A stretch of 64,000 nucleotides of DNA from assembly GCA_035578155.1 (NCBI GenBank), contig JAPWDM010000005.1:37410108-37474107 (forward strand), given 5' to 3'. The notes below the pieces were generated by a model. The model made no database searches. It was not told the origin of the DNA and saw only the letters and a list, made by a program, of their open reading frames with translations. Position 1 is the stretch's first letter; every line of letters begins with the position of its first letter. A program made the translations under genes and the position numbers. Shown here one piece after another: positions 47,264-59,600 of this stretch. This DNA is from Brachynemurus nebulosus. Taxonomy: Eukaryota > Arthropoda > Insecta > Neuroptera > Myrmeleontidae.

Positions 47264-50200
47264 TTAACTGTTTTGTGGAATAATCTCCCAAAGTTTCTTC
47301 AACGTAAATCCATCTTTTAAACCTTCAACACTCAAACCAAGTTGTGGATCATATTTTGGTTCGTTTTGCCCACTTTTATTCGCATCTGCCATGTAAATTG
47401 TAAATGCATTTGATAATTCATTTTTTTCGTTGTCGAAAAATTCTTGTAAATCATCCAAATTATCCACACTTTCAGTTGTGTCTGTCGTCTTTTTTGACAG
47501 CACATAATTCACACCAAAAATCGGACTCGTTTTATACACATGATATAATGTCATGATTTCTTTATGGACTGAATAGAGTCTTTCAGTTGTGTCCAGTTTG
47601 AATCCTAACACATATCCGCCACTAATTTCATGACTCACGATAATTAAAGTCATGCCAAATTTCGATTCTTGTACTTTCACCTAAAATCAAAATCGAAATG
47701 ATATTTGTAAATTTCAGGTTGCTTTTTGATTTTCACTTACTGAGGCAACTTGTAAATAAGGTAAAGAGATATTGAAGCCTTCGTTTATGTCGGCAAACCA
47801 GACAATACGAATATTGGTAATAATAAGTGTCCCTAAATTTCCTTGATCGCTCGATAAATTCCAGACGCCCTGAATATTTGAATAGATTTGTTCCAAAGGT
47901 AAAATTTTCAATTGTTTATTTTGTACAAATGACCCACGTAATTTTAATTCACGATACATTTTCGATAAAACGTATGCTCTAAAAATGTTAAGAAGGATTA
48001 AAAAAGATTTACTAAAATAAATTTTGAAAAACGGACTTACTTGTGAACACCCATTACTGATGTGAAATGTCGAAAGTTTCCAGGAATCAAGTTAGTGAAA
48101 ATGAATTCAAATTTTGAATTTTTATATTTTGTTAATATATGCAAGGCTTCCGTGTTTCCTCTGAGATACTAAGAAAATAATGATAACATTGATTAAAAAA
48201 AAATTTTTAGTTTCTAAACCCAGAAATATCTTACTGAATTCACGATGGTCGTACTCGTATTAACAATGCAATTGTAGCCGATTGCTAAAATTTACAAAAA
48301 AATTAAAGTACTATGTCTTTCACAAATCTTAGATAAGTTATGTACATAAACTGACTCCCGTCACAGACATTAAATACCACAGAATCCTTAAATTGGTTAC
48401 AATCATACAACCTACATCGCCACTATTACCCTTTGTATCCTCAATAGAACTTAGTCGATCAATGACTTTTTCACCAGGTCTTAATCTCATATAACTATAA
48501 CAAAAAATCTTTCTCAGTTAGTTCAGAGGCGGCGCAAAGGGTCGGCGCAGTGGGCGATCGCCTACAGCCTCGCGCCTTTGGAGGCCTCGCGACGGAGCCT
48601 CGCATGTGTAAGAAAACTGGCAGAACTTCAATTTGATTAAGGGTGCTGTCAGTTGTTGAGCTTTTTTCTCTTTACTCATTACTTAATTTTTAGGAAGGCT
48701 TTTTTGAAAAATCTTGGGAAGTGGAGCCGTACAAAAGAGATTCGTCTTTTTTGCTCGTCGCCTAATTTTTAAGGGAGAAAGAGTCTGGAACCATTACCAT
48801 AGGTGAATTTGCCCAAGAAATGAATTTCAACGATATGTATGCGATTGTGTAGCTTAGTGAAAGAGTAAACTATACGTATGGATTTTTCCTCAATATCTTT
48901 ACATTTTGCGGAGTTATAATACCAAATACCAAAAAATAGTGGTCTTATTCAAACTTTTTTTTCTCGTAAACTATTACAGATAAAACGATGAAACAAAATC
49001 CATATTGTTTGCTATGTCCAGTACTTTATTATATATTTTTTTCATTTAAAATGGACATTAAATACCCTTTATAAAATATGAAAAAAATATTCATTAAATT
49101 TTTTTAGCTACTTGTACAAGAGTGACCACTTTCTTATTACTACCAAAAGAAAGCTCGCAAGCACTTCCCTCATCTCCCTGAATTTTATTTTTGTCAAAAG
49201 GGTGGAACATATTGAAAAAAAATAAAAACATATATATTTGGTGATGTTCATGGTACGTGTATGTGCAGGTACAGGTCAACAAATCTGACTTTACCTCTTC
49301 AAGGTCATTAAACATGCACTCTTAAAGAAGTGAGATAGTACTTAATATAAAGGAAAAATGACCTTGAAGCGGCAAAGTCAGATTTGTTGAACTGTACCTA
49401 CTTGTTTTTGAATTATGTTTTTAAGAAATATTTTGAATGAATAAATGAATCATTGAATGTTTTTTTTTTTTTTTTTTTGAGTTATTGAATGTTTTTTTAT
49501 TACATGAGAATCTGATGCCTGCTCTACACTCTCGATCGAAGTTCCTCGACGAAGTAAGCGCTAAAGTTGGCTGAAGTTGGAATACCGTTATAACACCAGC
49601 CAGGAAGAACCATGAAATGACCTTTTACACTCTCGTACTCGGTCCACTTTGCGAGAATTGAGAGTAGGCATAAGGAATCTAATATGTTTTATCTTCAAAA
49701 TGTAGATTTTTTTCATATCGGAGTTCTAAAAAACAATTAGTTACGAAAAAAGAACTAACTTCTCTCATTGTTTTTAACGTATTACTCAGTTCTACAATTA
49801 TTTCGCAAGTAAATCCAACTAACATTTTTACTTACCCGTTAGGTAAACTAAAACTGTTTACTTGATCAATTAGTGATGTATTTAACTTCATGAGTGAATT
49901 TAAAATTGTAGACTTGAGAAGTATGTTAAAAGCAATGAAAAAAAATAGTTCTTGATTCGTTGCTGATTATTTTTTAAAACTCCAATGTGGAATGAGTCTA
50001 CATTTTTAACATAAAACATATTAGATTCCTTATGGCTACTCTCAATTCTCGCAAAGTGGACCGAGTACGAGAGTGTAGAAGGTCATTTCATGGTTCTTCG
50101 TGGCTGGTGTTATAATGGTATTCCGACTTCAGCCAACTTTAGCGATTACTTCGTCGAGGAACTTCGATCGAGAGTGTAGAGCAGGCATCAGATTCTCAGG

Positions 50201-51065
50201 TAATAAAAAAAAAAACAAAAAACAAAAAAAAACATTCAATGATTCATTTATTCATTTAAAATATTTCTTAAAAACATAATTCAAAAACAGGTAGGTACAG
50301 TTCAACAAATCTGACTTTGCCGCCTCAAGGTCATTTTTCCTTTATATTAAGTACTATCTCACTTCTTTAAGAGTGCATTTTTAATGACCTTGAAGAGGTA
50401 AAGTCAGATTTGTTGACCTGTACCTGCACATACACATACCATGAACATGACCAAATATATATGTTTTTATTTTTTTTCAATATGTTCCACCCTTTTGACA
50501 AAAATAAAATTCAGGGAGATGAGGGAAGTGCTTGCGAGCTTTCTTTTGGTAGTAATAAGAAAGTGGTCACTCTTGTACAAGTAGCTAAAAAAAATTAATG
50601 AATATTTTTTTCATATTTTATAAAGGGTATTTAATGTCCATTTTAAATGACAAAAATATATAATAAAGTACTGGACATAGCAAACAATGTGGATTTTGTT
50701 TCATCGTTTTATCTGTAATAGTTTACGAGAAAAAAAAGTTTGAATAAGACCACTATTTTTTGGTATTTGGTATTATAACTCCGCCAAATGTAAAGATATT
50801 GAGGAAAAATCCATACGTATGGTTTACTCTTTCACTAAGCTACACAATCGCATACATATCGTTGAATTTCATTTCTTGGGCAAATTCACCTATGGTAATG
50901 GTTCCAGACTCTTTAAAAGAGAAAATTAAAGGAAGCCTCGCAAAAATTATTATCTTGCCCACTTCCCATTTTAGTCTTGCGCCGTCTCTGCAAATAATAT
51001 AAAGCGAATTCTACTTACGAATAAGGCACATCAAAACGAACTTCATAATCCACAAAAATAACCAT
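47264..51065 (-). CDS. BBS5: BBS5, BBSome subunit
   Basis: Six exons on the minus strand: 51065-51019, 48494-48346, 48284-48235, 48168-48041, 47978-47741, 47680-47264; 342 residues, matching the roughly 340 of animal BBS5. Phases agree at every junction. It is a core BBSome subunit, a coat that moves membrane proteins in cilia, and binds phosphoinositides through two PH-like (DUF1448) domains. Diagnostic stretches: YEVRFDV at the start, [29 protein letters not shown] and IGYNCIVN in the first domain, then [49 protein letters not shown] and SPIFGVNY in the second, and [13 protein letters not shown] near the end. Four introns are 60-66 nt; intron 1 is 2.5 kb because of the foldback at 48524-50990. 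All coding parts look intact. In insects cilia are confined mainly to sensory neurons and sperm, so expression there is expected. Confidence 0.95.
48524..50990. mobile_element. 2.47-kb palindromic (foldback) element in BBS5 intron 1
   Basis: The arms run from both ends to a loop at about 49770-49935. The ends are CAGAGGCGGCGCAA (48524) and the complement CAGAGACGGCGCAA (ending 50990), a CAG...CTG style like hAT elements. Long blocks are nearly identical in inversion, such as TCTGATGCCTGCTCTACACT and CGGTCCACTTTGCGAGAATT. The left arm carries about 150 bp (48545-48740) absent from the right. Both arms contain the same short open frame ([11 protein letters not shown]...[15 protein letters not shown]), which is arm identity, not proof of a gene. 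Excising the element leaves an intron of 57 nt. No clear 8-bp duplication was seen. Confidence 0.85.
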
Positions 51066-52219
51066 TTTTCCACAATTATTTTTAAAACCAACTATTACCA
51101 AATTGCAATTAACAATAAATATTATAAAAATTGTCTACGTAAACAGTACTTGTTACTATGGCAACGGTAGAATGTGTTTTATAAACAAATTATAATCAAT
51201 AAATAAGATTATAAAAGAATTTCAGTAAACTGAAATTTAAATAGTAGCGCACTCTGCATTTGTTGCATTATTCATTATGATCGACAACAATATTATAACT
51301 TTTTTCTATTCCTCTTGAAGAACGCACTCATAGTTTCGTCAAATCCTCCCGTCACAGAACTTGAACCTGGGACATTAATAAAAATTTGTACTAGGATCCG
51401 TAGAACCCGAAAATAACATTTAGCCATAGACATTAGAAATGAAAGGACCAGTAATTTATATTATGTACACGTTAAAAAGAAACAAATATTATAAATAGCA
51501 TGTAAATTGCCAATATATGTATATTTCTCTTTCTAAGATACCCTAGAGCCTAGACTTTAAAATTAAAATTGAAGCGTAGTCAGCCATATTTTGTATTGCA
51601 AATTTGAAAAAATAATGTAAAAATTTTCACTATTTTTAGTTTTTAAATTGCGTCTTTCGTTACATTTTTTTAAGGAAAATATTATGGCAACTTGCTCTGC
51701 TTACAAATGTAAAAACTCTATTAGAAAAAAAGCACAAGAAAAAACATTTCACCGATAAGACTTTTTTGACATATTTTTGACATATATTAGCCGTCTCTTT
51801 GAAAAAATATTTGCGTATAATAATACATTTTATATTAAATAATAATGCAATATTACATATCAAGTATGCAAAGGATGTAAAGCATGATAAAGTTCACTTA
51901 TGATAAACTGACCACTTTTCTTATGTGAATTCAACAGTAAATGAATCGGTTTTTTTTAAAAGGGCGCATATCACAAAAACCAAATTTGTGAGAAAATAAA
52001 AAAGACTTTTTTAAATCCATGTTTCTGAAAAAAATGTTCTTAAAAGATTATTAGTTTTTAATTTAGCTAAAATGGCACAAAATTTCAAAAAAAATTTCAT
52101 GCTAAACTTGATATCTTATTTTTTATGAGTTTTCAAAGTTTGATAACATCCGCCCTTTTAAAAAAAAATTATCTTTAATTTAGAAAAAAATGAAGAATCT
52201 TCATAATGAAATAAAAATT
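51066..52219. other. Intergenic stretch upstream of BBS5
   Basis: It contains the presumed BBS5 promoter, AT-rich, with no motif I can defend. A small patch near 51345-51375 has a B-box-like GGTTCAAG on the minus strand but no matching A box. Confidence 0.45.
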
Positions 52220-52611
52220 AAAATACCCCTACCGTAGCATCCTGCATAACACAGCAAGTTTCTGTTTACAAAAATTAGTTTTCTTCGGAAACTAGTTTAG
52301 ATAGCAAAACGATTTAAAAACTTTTTTAAGTGATTCTTTTTCCTCTTTCCAATGGTGTAAAAAAGTGTAGCAAAAATCTTTGAAATTGGGGAAATTTTAG
52401 CAAAAAATTTATTTGTTTTTACGAAAAATACTCAAAAATCCATGTTCCGAACACCGGATGTGTCTGACTGAAGAAATCATACAAGATATATTAGTGAATG
52501 TCATTTTCAGTTTTTAGGTACCATAAAACGAATTTCTGTCATAGTCCCGGACTCAAGTCGCGTCATGAGAGTGGCTGTAATAGCTGAATTTTCAATTCGA
52601 AAATTCGCTAA
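52220..52611 (+). repeat. Microsatellite-bearing repeat, copy E, tract lost
   Basis: It starts AAAATACCCCTACCGTAGCA and ends in GAAAATTCGCTAAAA. It keeps the ACACCGGATGTGTCTGACTG block and the GTGAATGTCATTTTCAG block, but between them only GATATATTAG remains in place of the TA tract. Confidence 0.8.
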
Positions 52612-53002
52612 AAATGAAAACTTTTTTGTTTCTTGAAAATTTTTAATTTTGATCACGACCGTTGTCACTTTTTACTGTTGGACAAGAAAATATTTCGTTG
52701 TAGAAATTGCTATATTATTGTTCTAGAATATAATTTCTAATTTTTAACAAATCTTTGATTTTTGCCTCTTTGATAGGTAATTAGTGAGTTACGCCCTTTT
52801 AAAAAAAAATCGATTCAAATATCGTCAACTTATTTAAAATGAATTTCTACATACATATATAAACATTTAATTTTGTTGCCGCCACTGTCTAGTACTTGCA
52901 TAACTTTTGCTTCAATAAAACAATGTTGTTACAGGTCCTTTTCTAATACATAATATATTCTTTCGTCATTGCATTTAGCTAATATGTATTTTCATTTGCT
53001 AT

Positions 53003-53100
53003 TGAAAAATTCAGCCATTACAGCCACTGTCATGGTGAGACTTGAGCTCAGAATTATGATAAAAACTTGAGAGTCGAAAATGACAAATGGTAATTTTAAA
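53003..53100 (-). repeat. Fragment of the microsatellite-bearing repeat, 3' block
   Basis: TCAGCCATTACAGCCACTGT CATGGTGAGACTTGAGC is the complement of the family's 3' block, as in copies A and F. Only about 100 bp remain. Confidence 0.65.
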
Positions 53101-53417
53101 TTCAACTCAATACGAATAACACAGATAAGCTTACACTGGCAGGCAATAGTAATTTAAGACGGACAAACAGGCTTGCAGATTTTACCACCCACAACCGGCA
53201 ATAGCTTCCAGCTTCCTATTATCCTCTTAAATAGGGAAAATTATAAAAACCACGAATTTGATTATTTTAGAAGATTTGAGACTGATTGTGAGACTGAAGC
53301 TACATTTCTATGGTAACAAAATATATTCATAGGAAAAGTCAACTTATAAAGAATTATGAATTTATTTAAAATACATTTTAATAATAATAATATTTTAGTT
53401 TATTTTGATATTCAAAA
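53101..53417. other. Upstream region of the glycerol-3-phosphate dehydrogenase gene
   Basis: AT-rich; presumably holds the promoter and 5' UTR. No motif I can defend. Confidence 0.4.
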
Positions 53418-56400
53418 ATGAAAAATAACTTCTTAAAGAATTTTCTCTGTAAATTATTCCGTAATTCAAAATCTGTTAGTACACTTAAAAGATTTCCTTG
53501 AAAACTGCTTTTGATAAATAATATTCTTTTTTTATGTGTTAAGATAAAGGATATTTCCTATTGTATGGCATCGCTACCAACCAGAAAACAACAGCTGGAA
53601 TCATTACGAAAAGAACAGTTTGACGTGCTTATTATTGGAGGCGGTGCTACTGGTGTAGGATGTGCCTTAGATGCAGTAACAAGGGGTATCCAAATAACAA
53701 CTTCGTTTCTACACAAATTAATTTATTTCGAAATCAAACCTAAGGTTTAAAAACGGCTCTAATTGAAATGGATGATTTTGCCAGCGGAACAAGTAGCAAA
53801 AGCACAAAATTGATTCACGGTGGTGTAAGATATTTACAGGCGGCTATGATGAACCACGATATTGAACAATTCAAAATGGTTAGGGAAGCTTTGCGAGAAC
53901 GAAATTATATGTTGTCATCGGCACCACATTTGACACGCCAGCTTCCAATTTTGTTACCAGTTCACAAGTTAGTTTATATTTCTCTTTAAAGTTCCATTTA
54001 TGATCAGCGGACTCATTTTGTTCTTATAGATGGTGGCAACTACCTTATTTTTGGATCGGAATGAAAATGTATGATACATTAGCGTTTTCAAGTTTGGTAA
54101 AACCTTCATATACACTACTCAAAAAGAAAACTTTAGAAGCGTACCCATTGTTAAAATCAGAAAATTTATGTGGATCCATAGTTTATTACGATGGCCAAAT
54201 GGATGATTCTCGAATGAATTTAACAATTGCGATTTCAGCTGTTCTAAAAGGTGCCACAATCGCCAATCATGTACAAGTTTTAAGTTTAATAAAAGATAAT
54301 GATATTATTTCGGGGGTCACGGTAAGAGACGAACTGACATGTGAAACATGGCCTATCAAAGCAAATTGTGTAATTAACGCTACAGGCGTGATGATTGATA
54401 AAATTCGAAAAATGGATGATCCAAATCTAGAGGATATCTGCGTTTCTGCTGTGGGGTCACATGTTGTCCTTCCAAAGTACTACAGGTATTGAAGCAACTA
54501 ATAAATGTTTGATTTAAATATTAAAAACGGGTTTACATTTGCAATGATTTGCTGGCGCCACTTTTAAGTTTGCATGTCTGTAAAGTTTACACTACTTGCA
54601 CGTCCGTTTACACATGATTTGCATGGTATATAATTTGGTAAGTATTGCGCAGGTCACAAGTGGCTGAATTGGATAAATAACTGTCATATATATACCTTTC
54701 ATTTGTATCTAAATGTAAAGCAAACAATGAATTAGACGAGAAAGAAACATAATAGGTACGTAAAAATGATATTCCAATCTGAATACACGCATAAAAATGA
54801 CATTAAGTTATTTTTAAAATAATACTGGCGCCAATACAAGTTTACATTTGCATGTTTTAGTTTTAGTGGCGCATGAATCATTACTGGCGCCAGAAAAGTT
54901 AGAAGGTTGCTAACTTTTTTCATCCGTGTATGCACTGATCTACCTTGCACGCCAGTAGATGTTCACACTTTCATTTTGCTTTTACTGACGGCCACTTTGT
55001 GTTGGCGACAGCAAATCATTGTAAATGTAAACCCCGTATAATGTTTGTTAACTAGTCCTCCAAATATGGGTTTACTTGATCCGGCAACAAGCGATGGTCG
55101 GGTCATTTTCTTTTTACCGTGGTATAATCACGTACTTGCTGGAACTACTGACTTACCAACACAAATAACTCACCATCCACGTCCGACAGTCAAAGAAATA
55201 CAGTTTATTTTGAATGAAATAAAGAACTATCTCAATGATAAGATTAAAGTTCGCCAAGGAGACATTTTGTCAACATGGAGTGGACTTAGACCACTTATAA
55301 AAGATCCAACGAAAGCTAACACCAAGGAACTTGCTCGAAATCATATTGTAATTGTTAGCAAGTCAAAATTGATTACTATTGCCGGAGGTAAATGGACCAC
55401 ACATCGATCAATGGCCGAAGACACGATCAATAAAGCCATCAAAAGTAAGAAAAAATGACTTTTGTACATTCTTTCTATCTTATTAAAAATAAAAAAAAAC
55501 TTTTAATTATAATTTGCGATAGCATGTAATTTACGACCAAAACATAAAAAATGTCAAACCTTTAACTTACTTCTGGCCGGCGCTGACGGTTGGTCCCCAC
55601 AAATGTATATTAGTCTAGTACAAGATTATGGCCTCAGTATAGATATAGCTAAAAACATGTCTAATCAATATGGAACTCATGCTTTTAGTGTGATTAAACG
55701 TACTACGAAAAAAACTGACACCTCTTTAGCGAGTAACAATCGACTCCATTCAGAGTATCCATACACAGTTGCTGACGTAAGGTAAGCTTTTCGAGTAGTC
55801 AAAAATTTCCATTTCGAGAATATTCTTGTTTGGAATAGGTATGGTATTTATGAATATGCTTGTACAGCTGTTGACATGATTGCAAGAAGATTGAAACTTG
55901 CGTTATTAAACAGAGAAGCTGCGAGAAAAATCTTGAAAGATGTTATAGATATAATGGGTGCAGAACTGAACTGGGATAAAAAAGAAAAAGAAATGCAGTA
56001 TAAGGATGCTTACGATTTTCTCAACAATGAAATGGATATTCCACATGAAACATCTCAAACAAATGCGTTACCGGAGGACAAAATCAAATATTTTATTGAA
56101 AAATTTAGAAGTACCGATAAAAATCAGAAAGGATATATTAAAACCATTGATATTCTGAATCATCTTGAGGTGCTATTATTAAATAATTTGTTTTCTTCTC
56201 AAAAGTGGAAAAATTGATTAATAATTTTCAGGAAATGGGACAAGAATTATCTCCATTAAAGTTACGGGAAATTCTTCACGAAGTTGATACCGAAATGAAT
56301 GGTCAAGTAAATCTCGAAGAATACCTGTTGGTATGTACCTAATTTTCTCGGGTTCTAAATTTTCGAAACATAATATTTTTGAAAATTTAAACAGTTTATG

Positions 56401-56523
56401 GAACTAGTAAATAATCGAACAACACAAAAGACATCAAGAAAATTTGAAATAGAATTACAAGACAAAGTTGATAGACAACTGAAAAATAGTATATCAGTGG
56501 AAAGATCTGGTGGAGGGGTATAA
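53418..56523 (+). CDS. GPD2: Mitochondrial FAD-dependent glycerol-3-phosphate dehydrogenase
   Basis: Nine exons: 53418-53474, 53544-53685, 53745-53967, 54030-54485, 55056-55444, 55523-55781, 55839-56169, 56232-56330, 56395-56523; 694 residues. It oxidises glycerol-3-phosphate to dihydroxyacetone phosphate at the inner mitochondrial membrane and passes electrons to ubiquinone (glycerophosphate shuttle). Motifs: FAD-binding DVLIIGGGATGVGCALD (GGGATG about 51-56), ASGTSSKSTKLIHGGVRYL, GLLDPATSDGRVIFFLPW, GDILSTWSGLRPL, AGGKWTTHR, YGIYEYACTAVDMIARR and ELNW. Two C-terminal EF-hand loops (TDKNQKGYIKTID and VDTEMNGQVNLEEY) match the calcium-regulated animal enzyme. Exon 1 (19 codons, rich in K, N, F and S) is inferred from phase and a 69-nt intron with donor GTTAGT; it would supply a mitochondrial presequence. 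Without it the first ATG is 53565. Donor 53686 (GTATCC) is unusual. Confidence 0.93.
54528..55036. mobile_element. MITE in dehydrogenase intron 4, about 0.5 kb
   Basis: The left end CGGGTTTACATTTGCAATGA and the complement of the right end CGGGGTTTACATTTACAATG match over about 33 bp and then share GATTTGCTG(G/T)CGCCA. Inside are further copies of the words TACTGGCGCCA and TTTACATTTGCATG in both orientations. No coding region. Removing it leaves an intron of about 61-64 nt, the size of its neighbours. Confidence 0.8.
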
Positions 56524-56616
56524 AATGTTTATGAAACCATCAAAAAATATTAAACAATTTAAAAATATATATATATTTGTTTTATTCCTTTAATATACAA
56601 TATTTGAAAAATGTCC

Positions 56617-56622
56617 TTTATT
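56617..56622 (-). terminator. Polyadenylation signal of the TRIM45-like gene
   Basis: AATAAA on the minus strand only 12 bp beyond the stop codon (56634-56636), giving a very short 3' UTR. The convergent dehydrogenase stop is at 56523, so transcripts probably come within a few tens of bases of each other or overlap. Confidence 0.55.
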
Positions 56623-56633
56623 TTAAAAATAAT

Positions 56634-59600
56634 TTATAAAGTGAACTGATAGTGACTAGATCCTATTGTATTACATTCGGAATGTTCAAAAATACTGCCG
56701 CAACAAGACCAATGTCTTCGGCCTGGATGTCCCTCGTGACCATGTCCACATCCTTTATATCCACCTGGCATTGTTCCTCCGCAACCACATGTAGCATGTT
56801 TACTTCCGCCACTCGAACAAAAACTACAACAATGGAAGATTCCGTGATGTGGTCGGACGGTGCGAACGACTAGAGAAAATGGACTTCCCTGAAACCAAAT
56901 GAAAAGATTCGGTGATTCTGCTTATGAAAGACAATGGAATACTTACTTTAATATGTTTTCCTTTAATTAAAACTGACAAAATTAAGTGTCCTGCTGCATC
57001 TGGTATAAACGTTAAGGTATACGTTCCATCTCGATGGTCGGTTATGTTTACCGGAACAGTTCGGGAGGCAGAGTCTTTAAATCGAAGCTCCACCACGATT
57101 TTTTCACCACCATGGCACAACGGCCGATTATCGATATCGCGAGCTTCGATAATAAGTTCTGTTTTGCGATGGACTCGTATATTTTGCAAATCTAAAACAC
57201 ACCTTAAAATAAATCCCAAGTATTCTGGAAAAAATTTATAATGTTTACCTTCGGCGATTAGGAAACAATTTTGAGGCGAAACTGTTTGAGTTGTAATCAT
57301 TCCATACAATGGGGTTTTATTCACTGTGGCAGGTACTTGTTCATTAGGTAAAAATTGGATACAATCAGAAACGCGAGGTTCTAATGGTCGACCAATTTCG
57401 CTACACCATTCCAACTTTTTCAACACCTGATTAACAAATGCTAGCAACTCGACACCAGAACCTTCCGTCAACAACTCTTCAGCAAATTTAATCGTTTGGT
57501 TTGCCTCCTCAATTCGACGTTCTAGGGTCAATTGTTGACAATTTACAATTTTCAGTTTGTCCTCTTTCGATTTTCGAATTTGGGATAAAAGAGTTTGTCG
57601 ATGCTCGTCTATCGATTGCTTATAAATTTCTATAAAACCTTCCACTTCTTTCTGTACGATATTACTTCTAGTTTCAATTTTACGTGAAAGCATTCGAACC
57701 TGTTCGAGTGAATTCAATGCTTGTTCAGTAGCAGGGCGAGCACGTTGCAAGGCTTCTTGAATCGATTTCGTATACAAACGTGTCAAATGTTCGATGAGTT
57801 CACAGCTGTGACCCTGATGTTGCTCAATACAACATTTTTGGCAAATTACTTGCATACAAGACATACAGTACATTGTTAACAAATAATCCGGATGTGAGGT
57901 ACATTTCGAATGAGTCTTAGTTTTGTTTCGAGTCAATTTTTTCAAATTTGTGATCTCATGACCGTTTGTTTCACGTTGACGAATATGAGAATCCCAACAA
58001 AGTGGACACATATTCTTCTCGCATGTTTTACAGAAACCACTGGCCTATAAATGTACAGGAAACTCTTTTTTTTGAATATAAATATATTAATTTAGCAAAA
58101 TATACTGACCGGAACATCATAAGCGCATAGATCGCAAAGAACTTGAATGAAGTCTTTATCATAGGTGTATTCTTTGAGACGGTTTTGAATGATGTAGTTT
58201 GATGGTAGTGATGAAATGCCTCCTGGGGGTAACGTATGTTGAAATTTACATGAAGGGCATATAATTATGGACGTTAATTCATCGGGATTGAACGAATGAC
58301 TTCTTTTTGAATGATTTGAGTGGTTTGAATGATTCGAGGAATTTGCTTTAGGTGACCATGTTCCAGTGGTTGTTGAACTCGAAGCATCACGCTTTTCACT
58401 GCCATATCCCGAACCGGAACTTGACTCTACTAATAAAAATAGTAATATGAATCACCGGAAACATTTAGCTTCAAAATTATATATTAAGTGATTCTTATTT
58501 CCAATTCGTCATCAAGTTTCACGACCAATTTAAATTCCGGTCTACCGATCAAACTCTGAATAATATTCTGATTTAAAATGTGATAAATCTTTGTCTCTGT
58601 CATTATTTCTCCGAATTCATTACTTACGACAAACCTCATATGTTTTTATAAAATTTATCAAGTATAAATGTGTAAAATATTGATAAAATCTAAAAAAATA
58701 ATCTTTTTTCGTTTCATTAGTAAGTAACTAGTAATACGTAACGCTAAAATAAATGTTTTAAAATATCAAATTTATTTATACACATTAGTCCAATAATTAG
58801 CTTAATATTTCTACGACCCTTCTATATTTATCGCATAAGTCATACTTCATAATTATTTTTACAAGTACATATGATAATAACATGGTAATTGATCCATTTC
58901 TCTTACCTTTTACATAACTAAGTACATCAGTGTACAAATATTTGACGGACAACTAACAGAATCTATTTTAATTTTTTAAATATTTAATTCTCAAGAAAGA
59001 TTTAATTGTAAAAAAGTGAAGGATAATGATTTGAGGCTTTTTCAAAAACTAAAAAGAATGAATTCATAAATAAAAGGAAATTATTGTTTGCAATCAGAAT
59101 TAAATATTAATGATTTTTCCACTTTCTCAAAATAATCTAAATCTCTGAAATGTTATGAATATAAAATATTGGGGAATATTTTCCGTAAACAAATCTAATT
59201 AACTTTTATAAATTCTGACAAATATTCTAGAAGGAATAAAAATATTTAAAATGGAATATTATTATACTTTTTTTAACTTGTGACGTGTTTAGTACCACGT
59301 TCCCTACTACCAAATAGGATTAAGAAAATAGAAAATGGCGTCAAAAACATTTTAAAATTTAAAAAATATTCAGTGGAAGTTGCCGTTCAACAATAAACAC
59401 TAGAACAAATACATTCAAATTTCATTGTTACAAAAACCTAAGCTTTTCGAACTATTCCGTAAAAAATAGAAAAAAAAAACTATTAACATACCATCACAGT
59501 CTTTACTCCATGTATATTCAGAAATAACAATTGATGATAAACAATGTGCACAAAAAGTATGTAAACATGGCAAAACTCTCGGATCAACATAACGCCGTTG

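Noticed and set aside
49094..50598. Matching 62-73 codon frames in both halves of the BBS5 intron
   Set aside because: Their similarity follows from the inverted arms; no domain is recognisable and no independent evidence of coding was seen.
51345..51380. B-box-like GGTTCAAGTTC on the minus strand
   Set aside because: No A box at suitable distance and flanks do not pair as a T-arm stem.
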